Assembly (NCBI RefSeq): GCF_010183535.1
Contig: NC_071331.1
Span: 21,762,001-21,826,000, forward strand
DNA: 64,000 bases
Direction: 5' to 3'
DNA from: Caenorhabditis remanei
Taxonomy: Eukaryota > Nematoda > Chromadorea > Rhabditida > Rhabditidae
The position numbers were made by a program, and so were the translations under genes. The notes beneath the pieces were generated by a model. That model had not been told where the DNA came from. It worked only from the letters and a program-made list of their open reading frames with translations, and ran no database searches. Of the stretch, positions 23,030 through 35,437 are shown one piece after another; the first letter of the stretch is position 1; every line of letters begins with the position of its first letter.

Positions 23030-23640
23030 TCACAGCTGTGAACTAATTTCATAAAACAATTTATTACGATAAGATTGCGACGGCAAGTTTTCCAAGAAAG
23101 AAATGGTGATGGTGGCAGTTTTTCTGTTGAGTTTGAAGGCAATGATTGTGGTAGAATCTTTGTTGCACTTTTTACTGAAAAAATAAGATTGATTACTAGA
23201 TATATTTAATAAGAGAACTCACCGAGTGAACTTCTCCGTGATTTCATCGATATTTCTGCCTTGTTTTCCATATGGGACCACTTTCCGAATCCTCTCCCAA
23301 TTTTTTTCTTTGCTGTATAGAACTCGTCCGTTTGTTTTGCATTGCCAATCCTCATTCCATGTTTTACTTGCATGACGTACTGTAGGAGAGTCAGATTTGA
23401 TTCCAGTGGAATCTGAATCAGTATTCGGAGTACCCGATGCGTTAGTTGGTCTGGATGATGTGAGAGTCGAGTTTTCCCCATTTTTGATGTTGCTGGAGCC
23501 ACGTCTCCACTGGAGGAAGAATTGATGCCTCTGAAGATGTTGTCGGGTGCAGAAGTTCCTGGCTTTCTGGTATCGTCAGAATCCACCAATCAAAACTTCA
23601 TCTGATGGAGTGGTAGGTACATTTCTCATAGTAGCAGATG
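23030..23640 (-). CDS. Unrecognised gene, 3' exons (frameshifted upstream)
   Basis: Two exons join well. The upstream one reads TWNEDWQCKTNGRVLYSKEK, then RIRKVVPYGKQGRNIDEITE, ending at 23223 with donor GTGAGT. A 48-nt intron follows. The next exon (23174-23030, TTTTTTCAG acceptor) continues in phase through KKCNKDSTTIIAFKLNRKTA to TGA 23032-23030. Further upstream a Ser/Thr/Asn/Asp-rich region is open but needs two one- to two-base shifts (near 23470 and 23585) to be continuous. The family is not recognised. A (TA)n run follows the stop. The module at 24756 is upstream. Confidence 0.55.
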
Positions 23641-23796
23641 ACTCGATAATGATCACATCTTGGTAATTTTCAGATTATTCTGAAAGACATTTACTTCTTA
23701 ACACTAGTATTTTTGTTTGCAGTATTTTCGGCTTGTAACATTGGATTTTGGTGGTTTGTTATGCGAAAAATGCGATTTTTGACGATTTATGACTCA

Positions 23797-24075
23797 CTAG
23801 GTCAAAGTTACGAAAAACAAGGTCAAAGTTTGGAAAAATGACAATTTATCACCTTTCTGACTCGCGAAAATTTTTTTGATATTTTTTTGCGATTTTTTCG
23901 CGTTAAAAAGACAATAACTTGTCATTTTTCCGAACTTTGACCTCGTTCTTCTTGAATACCAGACCTCGAGGACAAAAACTGAATATATATTTGGAATCAG
24001 CGTTTTCTCAGCGTTCAAATGATATAAGGCACGACCAATAACTCCAGACCGAGTCCATGACCTTCCCTAGTCAGA
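23797..24075. repeat. Foldback element, family A, copy 2 (one arm degraded)
   Basis: The right arm is complete (GACCTCGTTCTTC... to CATGACCTTCCCTAG); the left arm is partial. A CGGGCCGGGC-rich fragment follows at 24.10-24.31 kb, related to the CGGCCCG foldback. Confidence 0.65.
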
Positions 24076-24755
24076 AAATAATGAAAATCTATACTTGCAA
24101 CGGGCCGGGCCGGGTCACAGTACAAAAATTTGAAAAATGTTTCAATTTTTTTGCAAAAAAGTCGACATTTTGACTATGTTTTTACATTTCGATAAAACAC
24201 AAGTGTACATAGGATTTTTGATGAAAATTTCAAAAAATTTCAAAAAATTTTGTGTAAAAATCGTGCACATTTTTTTGCTCCGGGCCGACCGGGCCGGGCC
24301 GGGCTTTAATTTCAAAGCGTCAAAAACACAATTTCAGGCATTTTCTGAGTGAGAAATCTTCAAAAATCACAGTTTTCGCATAACAAGACACTAAAATCCT
24401 AGAAAAGCATTGAAACAATATTTTTTCTCAAAATCTTCATTTTTAACTGAAATTATGTTGATGAATTAAAAAAAAATAATTTAAAAGAAAAAAGAGTTTT
24501 CGGCTGCAAAAATAATTTTTCAGTGATTTTTCCCTTGAAAAATGAAATTTTTAACGATTTTTAGCCTGAATTTGACTTTTATATGCTAAAAGCTCTCTTT
24601 ATACCTTTTCCACCCAAATAACTTTCGAAAAGCCAAATTTTTGGCTAGAAATAACAAAAAATTCCAATTCTTCAGCCAATTTTCAGTCAATTTCATCCAT
24701 TTCATCACTCAGATTTCAGATGACCAATCCTCCCAAACTCATCAAACATACTCAC

Positions 24756-25050
24756 CTCAGACAAACTACAGCAGAAATAAATGCATAATATATTAGAATT
24801 CAAAAATAATCAAAAAGAAGAAAGAAATCGCCCCGCATTCAGTAGCAGGGCCTTGAAGACAAATGAATTGTGTATTAAGAAAAAAAGAGAAAACAGAAAA
24901 AGGGGGGCGCTGACCTACATACTCTCTTCATTAGGTATACTCTCTCTCGACATGCGCAAAAAAGGAGTGTCCTAAAAAAAGAGTGTTCTGCACGTATTCT
25001 CCATTTCACAAATATACATCTTCTGGCGCCTTATTCTCTGCGTCTCCAAT
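24756..25050 (-). promoter_or_regulatory. Promoter and first-exon module, copy 7
   Basis: The exon ends TCTGAG|GTGAGTATG at 24756/24755. The next minus-strand coding sequence is the gene at 23640-23030. Confidence 0.6.
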
Positions 25051-25471
25051 TCTTCTCATTTGGACACGAGGCACAATTCGTAGTTATGGTGACAAAAAAT
25101 GTGTTCACTGGTCACGACTCAAAAAAATATATATACTTGACCAGAAAAATACATTTTCTCAGAATTCACTTGCGGAAAAAGAAGAAAAAGAGAAATGGAT
25201 GCTAAATCAGAAATCAGACGTATTGGGGATCCGAAAAGACCGACCAAAAAGCGTTTGAATACCAATTTTTTCAACTTTTGAGATATTTTTAGTGAAAAAA
25301 TCGAAGTTCCCGCCCATTTTTCAACGTTTTTTTTTCATTTGGAGTGATTTTGGAATACGGATTACGGTAGCGCCGATTCTGCGGAAAAATCAGATTTCAC
25401 GAGAATTTGTGTAGTTGAGCTGGTGTTATGGTGATAAATAATTTGTTCAATGACCACACCACAAGGGACAA

Positions 25472-25922
25472 CATTCAGTACCGGACAAAAAGGTCATCAA
25501 CTTTGGCTATTTTCAGTGGAAAATGACCAACTTTGAGAGTGTGCCATAGTAATTCTGAATGTCACACCATAAAAATTTTTAATGAATCATAGAGATTAAA
25601 TGTAGAGCTCTATTTTTGTAGTTGTCAACTTTTTTGTACGGACACTCCCTAGAGAGTTATGGTCATTTTAAAACGACAGCTCAAAAATCGCACTGAAAAG
25701 AGTCGATTTGAGGGAGGAATTACTTTGTCGATACGTAACTCTCTGGGGAGCGCCCGTACAAAAAAGTTGTCAATTACAAAAATAGAGCTCTACATTCAAT
25801 CTATATGTTTCATTAAAAATTTTTATGGTGTGACATTCAGAATTACTATGGCACACTGTCAAAGTTGGTCATTTTCCACTGAAAATAGCCAAAGTTGATG
25901 ACCTTTTTGTCCGATACTGTAT
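25472..25922. repeat. Foldback element, family C, copy 4
   Basis: A near-perfect hairpin: CAGTACCGGACAAAAAGG at the left end and CCTTTTTGTCCGATACTG at the right. Both arms contain a TTTGTAGTTGTCAACTTTTT-type block. Confidence 0.9.
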
Positions 25923-25974
25923 ATTTTTTGTACTCTGAAATTATAGGTAAATTGAGACACAACAAGACGTTTAT

Positions 25975-27101
25975 TCAACAAATATTAAATTGAGCTAGAA
26001 AAACAAAATAATGCACGAGATTTCGATCTCTCCAAGTGCAGTTAAAATTGTGCGAAGATTTTTTCTCTTGATTTCTTCCGTTTTCATGTTTTTTTTTCTC
26101 AATTTCAGAATCCTTTCCGCTACCAGTAGAATTTTCCAATTCGAGTTGGCGTATTCCGGTGGTCAGCTCTTCCACACGGTTCGTGCAATCGAGTTGTCGA
26201 TTTTCTCAATAAGAGATGCGGAATTCTCTCGGATCCTGAAATTTTGCCCGGATTAGTACTATTTTTGGGAAAATTTATGCATTTCTCCAAAGTTATCCAA
26301 ATTTCTATACTTACAAACTATACTTAGCCTTATGTGTTTCGAGTTTTTTTAAACACAGAAACGTAAAATTCAAATTTCTAAGTTTTTTCCATACTTGCAA
26401 ACCGGGCCGAAACGTACCGACACAGACCGGCGCGTAACTCGCTTCAAACTGCGTTTTATGAGCTGAAAAACATACCAAAATGTAGATCTCAGCGAGTTCT
26501 ATGTCCGTGACCTACTACGGGCCTGATGGCTATTCGTTAATGTACCGCGGACAGGGAAAAAGTGCCAAAAGACGTGAAAATCGCCAAAAAAGCCATTCTA
26601 GCCGGGCTCGCGGCACAATAACAAATAGCCATCCGGCCCGTACATAGTGGGCCACGAAGATAGAACTCGTCGAGATCTACATTTTGGTATATTTTTCAGC
26701 TCTTAATATTGAGTTTGATGGGAGTCGGCCCGGTTTGCAAGAATAGTTTTTTTTACTCCGAATGAGATCAATTTTTATAAATTCGCAAACCTCGGATTGC
26801 TCAGTTTCGATTGCATTGGGAACTGACTCAACATCTAAAACAGCTGCCTGTGCGGAAACGACGTCTTCAGCTCCAACCAATCTATTCTCAGCACCTTCTA
26901 ATCCGAACCATCGTCACTGCTACTCTCGTCGTCCATCAGAAACACCGGCTGAGTAGATTCTCTGAAACTATAATTACATATTTAGTGAACACATTCACAT
27001 ATGAATATCAAATCTCACCTCGTTGAGGTTGCGCGATGGAACATACTCGGCATTGAGTGACCCGTTCTCTCGGTGAAAACGCGGATGTGCGCACGTGGTG
27101 T
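25975..27101 (-). CDS. Unrecognised gene, probably decayed; coiled-coil 3' exon
   Basis: Exons: 27101-27019 (TTTCTTAG acceptor; CAHPRFHRENGSLNAEYVPS; GTGAGA donor), 26961-26791 (TTTCAG acceptor; acidic FLMDDESSSDDGS, then, after a shift, GAEDVVSAQAAVLDVES; donor GTTTGC) and 26234-25975 (TTTCAG acceptor). The last exon reads RENSASLIEKIDNSIA, then, after another shift, VEELTTGIRQLELENS and a Lys/Glu-rich coiled-coil-like region. An AATAAA (minus) follows the stop. The 557-nt intron holds a CGGCCCG foldback. The module at 27462 is upstream. Not recognised; two shifts suggest a pseudogene or sequence error. Confidence 0.45.
26385..26742. repeat. CGGCCCG foldback element in an intron
   Basis: Arms carry ACCAAAATGTAGATCTCAGC and its complement plus an approximate CTTGCAAACCGGGCC end. 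It is the same family as 14965-15328 and the half copy at 61.44-61.68 kb. Confidence 0.8.
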
Positions 27102-27387
27102 CTAAGAAAGAGGAGCGTTATGATTATGAAACATGTAATTGAATATTACCTGGTCAGGATAGAGAGATGAGTAAGTGTTCTCGGAGATCTTGGCCGAGCG
27201 AGACACTGAAAATGATTATTTGGGGTTTTTAGATTGTAAGAATCAGAAAAGTGGCTTTAAAATTGCTGAAAGATGATATTTTTGAGATAAAAATTCAGTT
27301 TTTTGACTAAAAATCGCTAAAAAATTGAATTTTTTGTCTATCAGTCGATTCAGTTATCCGCAGGTATAAAAAAAAGGAAATGGACGA

Positions 27388-27455
27388 ACAGACACACAGA
27401 CAGACACACAGACAGACACACAGACAGACAGACAGACATACCGACAGACATACAC
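27388..27455. repeat. ACAGACAG microsatellite
   Basis: Tandem CAGACACA/CAGACAGA units. It directly adjoins the first-exon donor of the next module. Confidence 0.9.
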
Positions 27456-27461
27456 ACCCAC

Positions 27462-27700
27462 CTCAATCCAAAAATGCTCCAAGAATAACAAAAAAGATAC
27501 TAGAATTCAAAAATAATCAGAAGTAAAGGGGGACCGGCATACTAGTAGCTAGGTCATGAACAAGAATGAATTGTGTGAAACGGGAAAGAGACAAACATGA
27601 TGACCTTCCAGACACATGTGACTCTTTCCGTTACTTTCACTGTCTAGACACGAATTTTGAGTCTATGCACGTGTTTTCGCAATGTTATTCCACAAGGCCA
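27462..27700 (-). promoter_or_regulatory. Promoter and first-exon module, copy 8
   Basis: The exon ends TTGAG|GTGGGTGTG at 27462/27461. The gene at 27101-25975 follows directly. Confidence 0.6.
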
Positions 27701-28529
27701 TCTGGCATCGCTCCCTCGCATACACTATCTCACTTTTGAGAGAGGCAAGTATCAAGTTTCAGGACAATGAGTGTTTCGATTTGAGAATGGCTTTTTTTGG
27801 ATAAAGAGCACGGCCCAGAAGGTTTAGAAACCTCTATTCCAAAAACTCGAAACTTGTGTTACCATCGAGCAAGAGGGTATCGACGGAATCAATATCACTG
27901 ACGCGTGACTCTTTCCGTTATTAGATCTATGTAGACACAACTTTCCTAGAGCGGGAGACAACCTTGAGCCTTCATATTCCATTTTATGAAATAGTAGTGT
28001 CCTTCGCACACGCCAAGGAACTGAGTTTCTTGCTAAAATATTGCATTTTTTGGCGTTATTGCAGCAAAAACATCCCCAACATTGAAAATTTTGAGTAGAA
28101 ATGAAATATATTCTAGTAAAAATTTGAATTTCTGGGTTACTGTCGTTTGCGTTGTGTGAAAACACCGAATCCGCATACACGAAACACCGGATTTGACGAC
28201 ATTTTCGAATTTTCAGCTGAACAATGTTTCTCACTCGAAAAACCGTTTAGAAATCGAATTCTCTATAAGAATAACGTCTCAACCGACTTTTTTGCGTTTT
28301 CTGACTCATTTTTTGAAATGTTTCGTTCTCTACTTTCAATAAACTGGTCCCCTTTTTCTGAAATAGAGAAAACCGTCTAGTTTGGCTATGTTGATTTATT
28401 ACAAGAAATAACAGAAGTTCCAAAAAAAGAGAAGATGAGGAGATGGATCATCAATACTATTAAAAAACAATTGTGGAAAAAAACTACAACAACAGAGAAT
28501 GTCACGGTGGAAAATGGTAGTATGTAAAA

Positions 28530-29043
28530 CAGGGACGAGCGGCAATGCCGTTGCCGCGTTGCCGAATTGCCGGAATTGCCGACTTTTTTTTAATGCATTG
28601 CCGTTGCCGGGTTGCCGACTTTTTTTCGGCAATGTTTTTCGGCAATGGTTTTGTCAAAATTTATTCAATTTTCAAGCTGAATTCGACAAAAGTAAAACGA
28701 AAATCGAAAATTCTTCCTTTCTCGATCAAAGCGCCAAGACCTGGGAAGTTTTCCGTGCATGTGCCTTTTAAATTACCGTTTTCAACTTCGATATTTCTTG
28801 CTTTTTCAAAAAAAAATTCAGAAGATTTTTTGATAAAATGGGTAAATACTCTCATTTATTTGAAGCAAATGTCACTGGAAAAATAAAGTGCTCTTGTGCA
28901 ATTTTTCTCTCCCGACAAATAGAAAATCCTTATTATTACATGTTGCCGAAAGTTGCCGAAAATTGCCGAAAATTGCCGATTTTTGAAGTCGGCAATTGCC
29001 GGATTGCCGGGTTGCCGAAATTTTGCGTTGCCGCTCGTCCCTG
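28530..29043. mobile_element. hAT-type MITE with 8-bp target duplication
   Basis: A 514-bp element with perfect 16-bp terminal inverted repeats, CAGGGACGAGCGGCAA at 28530 and its complement ending at 29043. It is flanked on both sides by ATGTAAAA (28522-28529 and 29044-29051). An 8-bp duplication and CAGGG termini are hallmarks of hAT elements. Subterminal regions are packed with TTGCCG/CGGCAA motifs, which in hAT elements are often transposase-binding sites. There is no transposase, so it is non-autonomous. Confidence 0.9.
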
Positions 29044-29581
29044 ATGTAAAATACGAGCTTGCGCCTGCTCCGTATTCTATGTTTCTGTCCGTTTTAGGAA
29101 CATTCTTGATGTAGATTGCAATCTTTATTTCCCGGTATAGGGAAGAGAGTCTCCAATATCAAGTGAATGTAAAGGGAAATGTGTCCGCCTACCCGTGGTT
29201 GTTTACACCCCCGCCGGGCAGGTGGTAATTAATCTTCTCAATCAAGAGATAGAAGCCGAGGAAAAGGAGAAAGAGACAGGACGGAAATTGACCTGTGACA
29301 GTTAAAAACAAACAGAAAACAGGAAAAAAAACAACTTATGTAGTTAGGGGCCAGGTGATCACGGAGGTGACTTCGCTGCTTCTGTCCCCGTAATCGATAG
29401 GAGGCAAAAGAGATAAGAAAAAGTCCATAACGGTAGATGTCCGATCGAAGATAGACTGTTTCCAAGCAAAAGCGATTCTCTCTTTTTCTTGACTCCAGCA
29501 GCCAATGCAAATCCACGTTCCAAGAGTAGAACGATAAAGTTTCTTGCATTGTTTTCCAGTCCATCAGACATCCTTTTATTT

Positions 29582-29790
29582 TCAAATCCTCCTTTTTGAT
29601 TTAAGTTGCCAAATCAGGTTTTTCGGACGGAAGACATGCGCCATTTTAGATAGTTCATTGTCGCGAGTCTTCAACATTTCAGTTACAGTTTCATCTTTCT
29701 CCGGAGCATTTCTCAAAAAAAAAACCGAACCAGTGTGGCCTAAGCAACTCCAAGACACACGTAGTTCAATGATTCATCGACTTTCGGGAA
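29582..29790 (-). CDS. Possible terminal exon, unrecognised
   Basis: The minus strand reads APEKDETVTEMLKTRDNELS, then KMAHVFRPKNLIWQLK, and stops at TGA 29584-29582, with AAATAAAAG just after. Composition is protein-like, but no clean upstream acceptor in frame was found. The module at 30548 lies upstream. Low certainty. Confidence 0.35.
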
Positions 29791-30547
29791 AAGCCTGCAA
29801 TTTCAGAAGTTTCCATAACAGTCTTCTTGAAGAGATCATAACATACGCATTGAGTTGTCCCAACAAGTTACTCGGGTTCCAGTTGCTGTTCCAGTTCCTC
29901 CTGATGTTGGGAAGAAGAAATCAACTGCTGCACTACACTTTGTACAATCAGAACCATTATTGCAGTAGTCGAAACGAAATTACTGCGCAATGCGGTGACT
30001 GTCATGAAGCCAGGCATGATCCTGAAGTTTATTTCAAGTTAAAAAAGCAGAAAGTCAAATTTAACAGTTTTGAATTGATTCGGTTGGGTCCGAAACGTAT
30101 CACCCGTTAATGAAACTAACCATTTCGGTTCACTTCCTACGCATAGTAAAACGGCAAGGACAACACGTTCGTGTAGATCACACTTCTCAACAGCAGCAGT
30201 TATAATTAGGGCTTCAATGAACATGTGTCGTTCATGTATTCTTTTGCAGTCGTGTTGGCATCAAGTTCTCCGACTGAAGGGAACAAAACAATAGGTAGCA
30301 TTGCTGACAATTGCCAATGACATTACTTCTGCTGAAAAATGATATTTTTAGCTAAAAACGCAGTTTTATGACTAAAAATCGCTTTTATTAACCAGAAAAC
30401 ATAAACTTTAGGGTAAAAATCGGATTTTCCGGACGTTTTGCAACTCGATTTTGCAACTGCCCGGATGTCAACTATGGCCGTATGTCTAAGTCACAATGAT
30501 AATCAAGCGTACAGTACCTTTTTGAAACGTCCCACAAATATACTCAC

Positions 30548-30780
30548 CTCAAACTCATTGATTCAAATGTGCTCCACGATTTGGAATAACAGAAAAAAGG
30601 AGAATACTAGAATTCAAAAAAAATCAGAAGAAGATTGGGGACCGGCATACTAGTAGCTTGGTCTTGGAAATAATGAATTTCTGTGGCAGGGAAGGAAGCC
30701 CTACAAGGGGGGAGGGCGGAGCTTTCAGACACATGTGACTCTTTCACTGTCCAGAAATATTTGTCCGTGTTCCATTTCAT
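30548..30780 (-). promoter_or_regulatory. Promoter and first-exon module, copy 9
   Basis: The exon ends TTTGAG|GTGAGTATA at 30548/30547, with an ATG eight bases before the donor that could start translation. Confidence 0.6.
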
Positions 30781-31009
30781 GAATGAATAGTGTCCCCACG
30801 GCCTTCGGAGAGGGTGAAACATATGTACCGAAAGCCTGTCGTAGAGGCGCATGTTTGAACCGGTATATCTCGGTTCCCGAAGGAAATGCCAAAAAGTTGC
30901 TAACTGACAAAATATAGCTTAATATTCATAGAGTATATCTTCAGTTGAAAAATTTTGCATATCTTTAAAGACAACCGAGATAGGATGCTCCAAACTCAGG
31001 CTTTCACGG

Positions 31010-31893
31010 TAACTTTCATTTTTCAGAACTTTGATTCAATTTTTCTCGAATACCAGATCTCAAGAAAGAAAACTGAATATAGATTTGGAATCAGCGTTTT
31101 CTCAGCTTTTTAATCATATAGGACATGTCTCATTATTTTGAACTGACTTCATTACCTTCCCTAGTTCTTTGATTTTAAAAATTGATATGATTAACTCGCG
31201 GGCTCGATGCAGTCGCGCTCTAGCGCACTGTGTCAGTTCTCCGGCGCGAAGTGAAGAGAAAGAGAGATTTTTATTCATTCTTGAGCTTGGGGTCACCTAG
31301 TGTAAGGTGATCTTTTATTCTTTTTGGGTGTTTTTATCACCATTTTCTACCGTTCTAGTAGCTTTTTTGTGTCTTTCTAGCTCGGTGTAGCTGTTAGACT
31401 GGTTATTGTTTTCTCACTCTTTTGTATCAATTATCAATGAGATAATTGAGTGATTTTTGATAGAATAAACTGGTAACTAGCTAGAAAACGGCTCAATATG
31501 CAAAGAATGGTCCCAACCGCAAAGAATGGTCCCAAAATTTTGGGTGACCCAAATTTCCGATTTACATGGTCCCTACCGCAAAGAATGGTCCTTTAAAATT
31601 GATACGAAAAACTTTTCACCATTATCTTAGGCTTAGGTTTCCTAGAAATTGGAGAAAAAATTGACAAAACCGGTTATTAATCGTATTTGTCAATTTTTTC
31701 CCAATTTCTAAGAAACCTAAGACTAAGAGAATGGTGAAAAGTTTTTCGGATCAATTTTGAGGGACCATTCTTTGCGGTAGGGACCATTCTTTGCAGTTGG
31801 GACCATTCTTTGCGGTAGGGACCATGTAATTCTTTGGGACCGTTCTTTTATTTTTTGGGACCGTTCTTTGCGGTTGGGACCATTCTTTGCCAA
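31010..31893. repeat. Half foldback A and a GCAAAGAATGGTCCC foldback
   Basis: 31.01-31.17 kb is one arm of family A. 31495-31893 is a foldback whose outer parts are several near-tandem GCAAAGAATGGTCCC units in opposite orientation on the two sides, and whose inner arms (CCTAAGACTAAGAGAATGGT type) pair around about 31690. No coding sequence. Confidence 0.7.
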
Positions 31894-32309
31894 TAGAGCC
31901 GAAAACTGTGTTTATTGATTTTCTTGTCTTCTCGCTTATTGTCTTTATAACCAGTTATTGACGTTACACCGTTGTCACATTCAGTTTCTGACTATTTGAA
32001 TGACCAATGACCATTGTTTACGATTCAGAACGAAGAAGAGTGACCTTTTGTCGTCAGAAAAAAACTCGGTCGAAAACATTCGAAACATGTTTTCGCAATG
32101 TTTTTCGTAAGGTCATCTGCCTGGCGTACATTATCTCACTCTTGCTGGAGAAAAGTATCCGATTTCAATATTATTATTTTAAAAAAGATAACATTCTAAG
32201 ATAACAACTTTAGTAAAAAATAGGAGAAGAGAATATAATGAGAGGAGATGAGGTAGAACCAATATGATGTGGGCCATAAAGGCGAGGAGAACAATGCTTC
32301 AGAGCCCGT

Positions 32310-32678
32310 CTATTCCTCGTTTTGAGTAGAGGGACCACAGTTGGTGGAGGCGATGGTGTCGATGGGAGTGACAGTTTCCTTGGTGACGACAATAACTGAA
32401 AAATAAAAATTTCAAGTTTAAATCTCACGCAAGATTTGCCTTACCGAGAATCGACGAGTGGGGGTCGGGGTGCGTCACGAACGACGGACGTTGATGGGCG
32501 GAGACATCACGGCGTTTTGGAAATGATGCATTGATAAGAAGAATCTGAGAAAAAATGAAGTGTAAATCATAAGCAAACTTCGTTTTCCTCCAAAAACTAA
32601 CCATTCAACAGATCAATGTTTTTCTCCGCGCACTGATTGATTCTGAGTTGAGCCACTTGGTCTCCTCTTTGATGTCCT
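32310..32678 (-). CDS. Unrecognised gene, 3' exons
   Basis: Three exons with good signals: 32678-32602 (ATTTCAG acceptor; QVAQLRINQCAEKNIDLLN, leucine-heptad-like), 32544-32445 (TCTCAG acceptor; ILLINASFPKRRDVSAHQ; donor GTAAGG) and 32395-32310 (TTTCAG; VIVVTKETVTPIDTIAS to TAG). The last two join in phase. The join from the first to the second does not keep frame, so one boundary is wrong or there is an indel. The module at 32970 is upstream, with a foldback between. No family recognised. Confidence 0.45.
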
Positions 32679-32969
32679 CTGAAATATTCCAATTTCAAAT
32701 ATTATCTTACATTGGAAGTAACTCACCTTTCAATTGGGTGATGTAATTTTTAGATTTTTGGAATCAGCTTGCCGAGTGCCTTCAAAAAAGTACCCACAAG
32801 CCTATGTAGGGTTCCACACTACAGTAACCCGGTATTTTCGTGGTGAGACCCTACGTGGGCACTTTTCTGAAAGCGCTCGACTCACTGATTATGATTATAA
32901 CGTTTTCATGAACTTTGGTGGCCTAGGTTTCGAAATTTAGAAGGCTTTAGGCTTACCCCAATTACTCAC

Positions 32970-33260
32970 CTCAAAAGCGCGTCACAATCTCAAAATCATC
33001 AGCAAAAAAATAATAAAAATTAGAATTTTTTAAAAATCAGAAGGTGGAAAGGGGCGACCGGCATACAAGCTGGTCCATGAGTGAATGAATTGTGTGTTGA
33101 GAGAAAGAAGAAGAACGGACAGAAAGGGGCGGGGCTTCCAGACACGTGATTCTCTCCATCATGTACACTGTCTAAGCATAACTGTCGAACGAGAAAGAGA
33201 GAGTGAGAGAGAGAGAGACAGACAGAGATCTCCACACAAAGTGAATCACTGCGTGAATCT
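32970..33260 (-). promoter_or_regulatory. Promoter and first-exon module, copy 10
   Basis: The exon ends TTTGAG|GTGAGTAATTGG at 32970/32969. This sequence is shared almost exactly with the copies at 34442 and 36400. Confidence 0.65.
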
Positions 33261-33469
33261 CTTTTTCTCTGCGTCTTACTCATCTCAGTTTGGGTCTAGG
33301 CGACATCTATGACACCGTCACCTCTTAACAAGGTTTTCTGTATTATGATGACTATTGTGACAAATGCGCCCTAATGAAATCTGGATACAGCAGTTTTTAG
33401 TTGAAAATTGTCAACTTTGCAAAGGAACCGAAGAATTGGTAGTGTCTTGTCAATCCGTATGAAAAGAAT

Positions 33470-34214
33470 TTATTGTTGTTTGAAAAAATTAGAATCAAGG
33501 AAAACATAAACATCTTCTGTTGCCATTTCAGCTTCAATGATCATGGTCACATCTTCTTCTGCGTTCTCTTTCATCTGTGATCCATCGGGGAAGCATTTTG
33601 TGAATTCTTCCAAGAGAACACCATATCTCATGATTCAAATGGCTTCCTTGCTTGAAGTGGTCAACTGAAATAGTCAGAATAACTCTAGTTGTCTCTCAAA
33701 TTAATGGTACCGTACCTCGCTGAGAGCCATGTCCAACTCCTTGTCATTTCTTCCACCAACTCTCTTTTCAGCGCATTGTCGATGACAACGGTAGCGAATT
33801 GAGGAGCCTCTTGAATGTTTGAGAAATCAACCACTCTAAATCCGCAGCATGAAAACCTTTGATCATCTTCATCTTGTTGATGATTCGGAGCACAATGTGA
33901 TCTTCCTTCTTAGTTGAATCTCTAAGTAGCTCGGCAATTCCTGGAATAAGGAAATAAAGTATTTTATAACAAAATATTAGTATAAAACCAACCTCAGTAA
34001 TGATATGAAGAAGATGTGTAAGGTTCTTCAGTTGACCTTCAAACTCCACACCAAGCCTTCTAGATTTCTCCAGTTTCCGCTTATCCATTTCCGAGGTACT
34101 CGACGATCCAAAGTCATCAGAATACCACGATCCTTCTTTTTCTTCAATGTTGCTTTCAATTTCAGTCGACGTTGCCGATTGTTTGGTGAATAATTGCAAG
34201 ATAGGGAGGGCAGT
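33470..34214 (-). CDS. Unrecognised gene, 3' exons (decaying)
   Basis: Exon 34214-33993 (ATTTTAG acceptor) encodes 74 residues: LPILQLFTKQSATSTEIE, a Ser/Glu-rich middle, and helical KNLTHLLHIITE before donor GTTGGT. Exon 33940-33716 (ATTCCAG; IAELLRDSTKKEDHIVLRII) ends at donor GTACGG. The last exon, 33664-33470, reads FTKCFPDGSQMKENAEEDVT and an acidic tail to TAA. Neither join keeps the best frame; reading straight through the 52-nt candidate intron gives one 144-codon ORF instead. The module at 34442 is upstream. Helical repeat-like, family unknown. Confidence 0.45.
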
Positions 34215-34441
34215 CTAAAATCTTGAGCGTTTTTAAGCAAAGTTATAATAGCAGCTTGACAGTTGCCTGGTCCCCGATAACGCCTCTGTTCCACTCCAAA
34301 CGGTCCGGTCGCTTTTCTTTCTCATTTCCCAAAATTTGCGGACATTGAGACAGATGGACAGACTCATTATGCGATTTATATATAAGAATAATCTCCCGCC
34401 AAAAAAAACGCTAAGTCTCCCAAAACTTCCCAATTACTCAC

Positions 34442-34710
34442 CTCAAAAGTGCGCCAAAATCCCAAAATAATCAGCAAAAAAGCAAAAATTCAAATTCAAA
34501 AACAATCAGAAGACGAAAAGGGGCGACCGGCATACGAGCTGGTCTATGATGAATGAATTGTGTATTGGGAGAAAGGACTGTCCTTCCAGACTCTCTCGGT
34601 CACGTACACTGTCTAGGCATAACTGTCGAACGAGAAAGAGAGAGACAGACAGACAGAGATCCCACAAAATGTGAATCACATTTTCCTCTCCACAAACACA
34701 CATCTGGTTG
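34442..34710 (-). promoter_or_regulatory. Promoter and first-exon module, copy 11
   Basis: The exon ends TTTGAG|GTGAGTAATTGG at 34442/34441. It lacks the C-rich box of other copies. Confidence 0.65.
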
Positions 34711-34745
34711 CCTCTCTCTGACTCACAGTGATTTTTTCTAAAACA

Positions 34746-35095
34746 GAAGTCGGAAGTCGGAAGTCGGAAGTCGGAAGTCGGAAGTAAAATTTTGAAAACG
34801 GAAGCCGGAAGCCGGAAGCCGGAAGTCGGAAGTGAAAAAACGCCCGGAAGTCGGAAGTCGGAAGTAGATTTTTTCGCGAAGATTCAAAAACTCCTAGAAA
34901 AAAATCATAAAATTCGCGAAAATCAGTGGAAAATTAGTTTTTGGCTGAAGAAAAGCCTTTTTTTGTCCTTTTAGACAATTTTTCTTGTATTTCTGCAAAA
35001 TATACTTTTCGGAAAATCCACAATTATGGAATGACGGAAGTCGGAAGTCGGAAGTCGGAAGGCCGAAGTCGGAAGTGAAAAACACCCCGGAAGTG
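34746..35095. repeat. GGAAGTC heptamer clusters
   Basis: Tandem GGAAGTC (some GGAAGCC) units at 34746-34868 and again at 35034-35095, with the complement at 36.98-37.05 kb. The unit is one base from the GGAAGGC heptamer at 3.9 kb. Confidence 0.9.
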
Positions 35096-35437
35096 GGAAT
35101 TCCGCGCAACTCTGATGTATTCCCCCCACAAAAGTCAATGGGCTCTCGTGTAGACACACACAAACCTACGGACCTTTTTGTCTGTCTGTGTGTCGGTTTG
35201 TCCAGGTGACTCGAAGTTTCTGGTCAATTCGACGCGTTTTCGGAAAAGACGTACAAAAAGACACACAGACGGACTGTACTAAATAAAAAAATAGAGAAAC
35301 AAATAAATATGGTCCACATGATCTTTATTCGAGATAGAAATTTAGATACAATTTTCTCTTTCTGCTCAGTTTCAGCTCCTCTGGAAACAAAGTTCCCGTC
35401 ACATATTATTTTTGAATATCGGAACAAATTAGCTTAC

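Noticed and set aside
27388..27455. CRISPR-like direct repeats
   Set aside because: Simple ACAGACAG microsatellite with no spacers, in a eukaryotic setting.
29544..30110. 188-codon plus-strand ORF, the longest simple ORF in its area
   Set aside because: Composition is unlike a protein, it has no splice or polyadenylation context, and it is antisense to a more protein-like minus-strand terminal exon.
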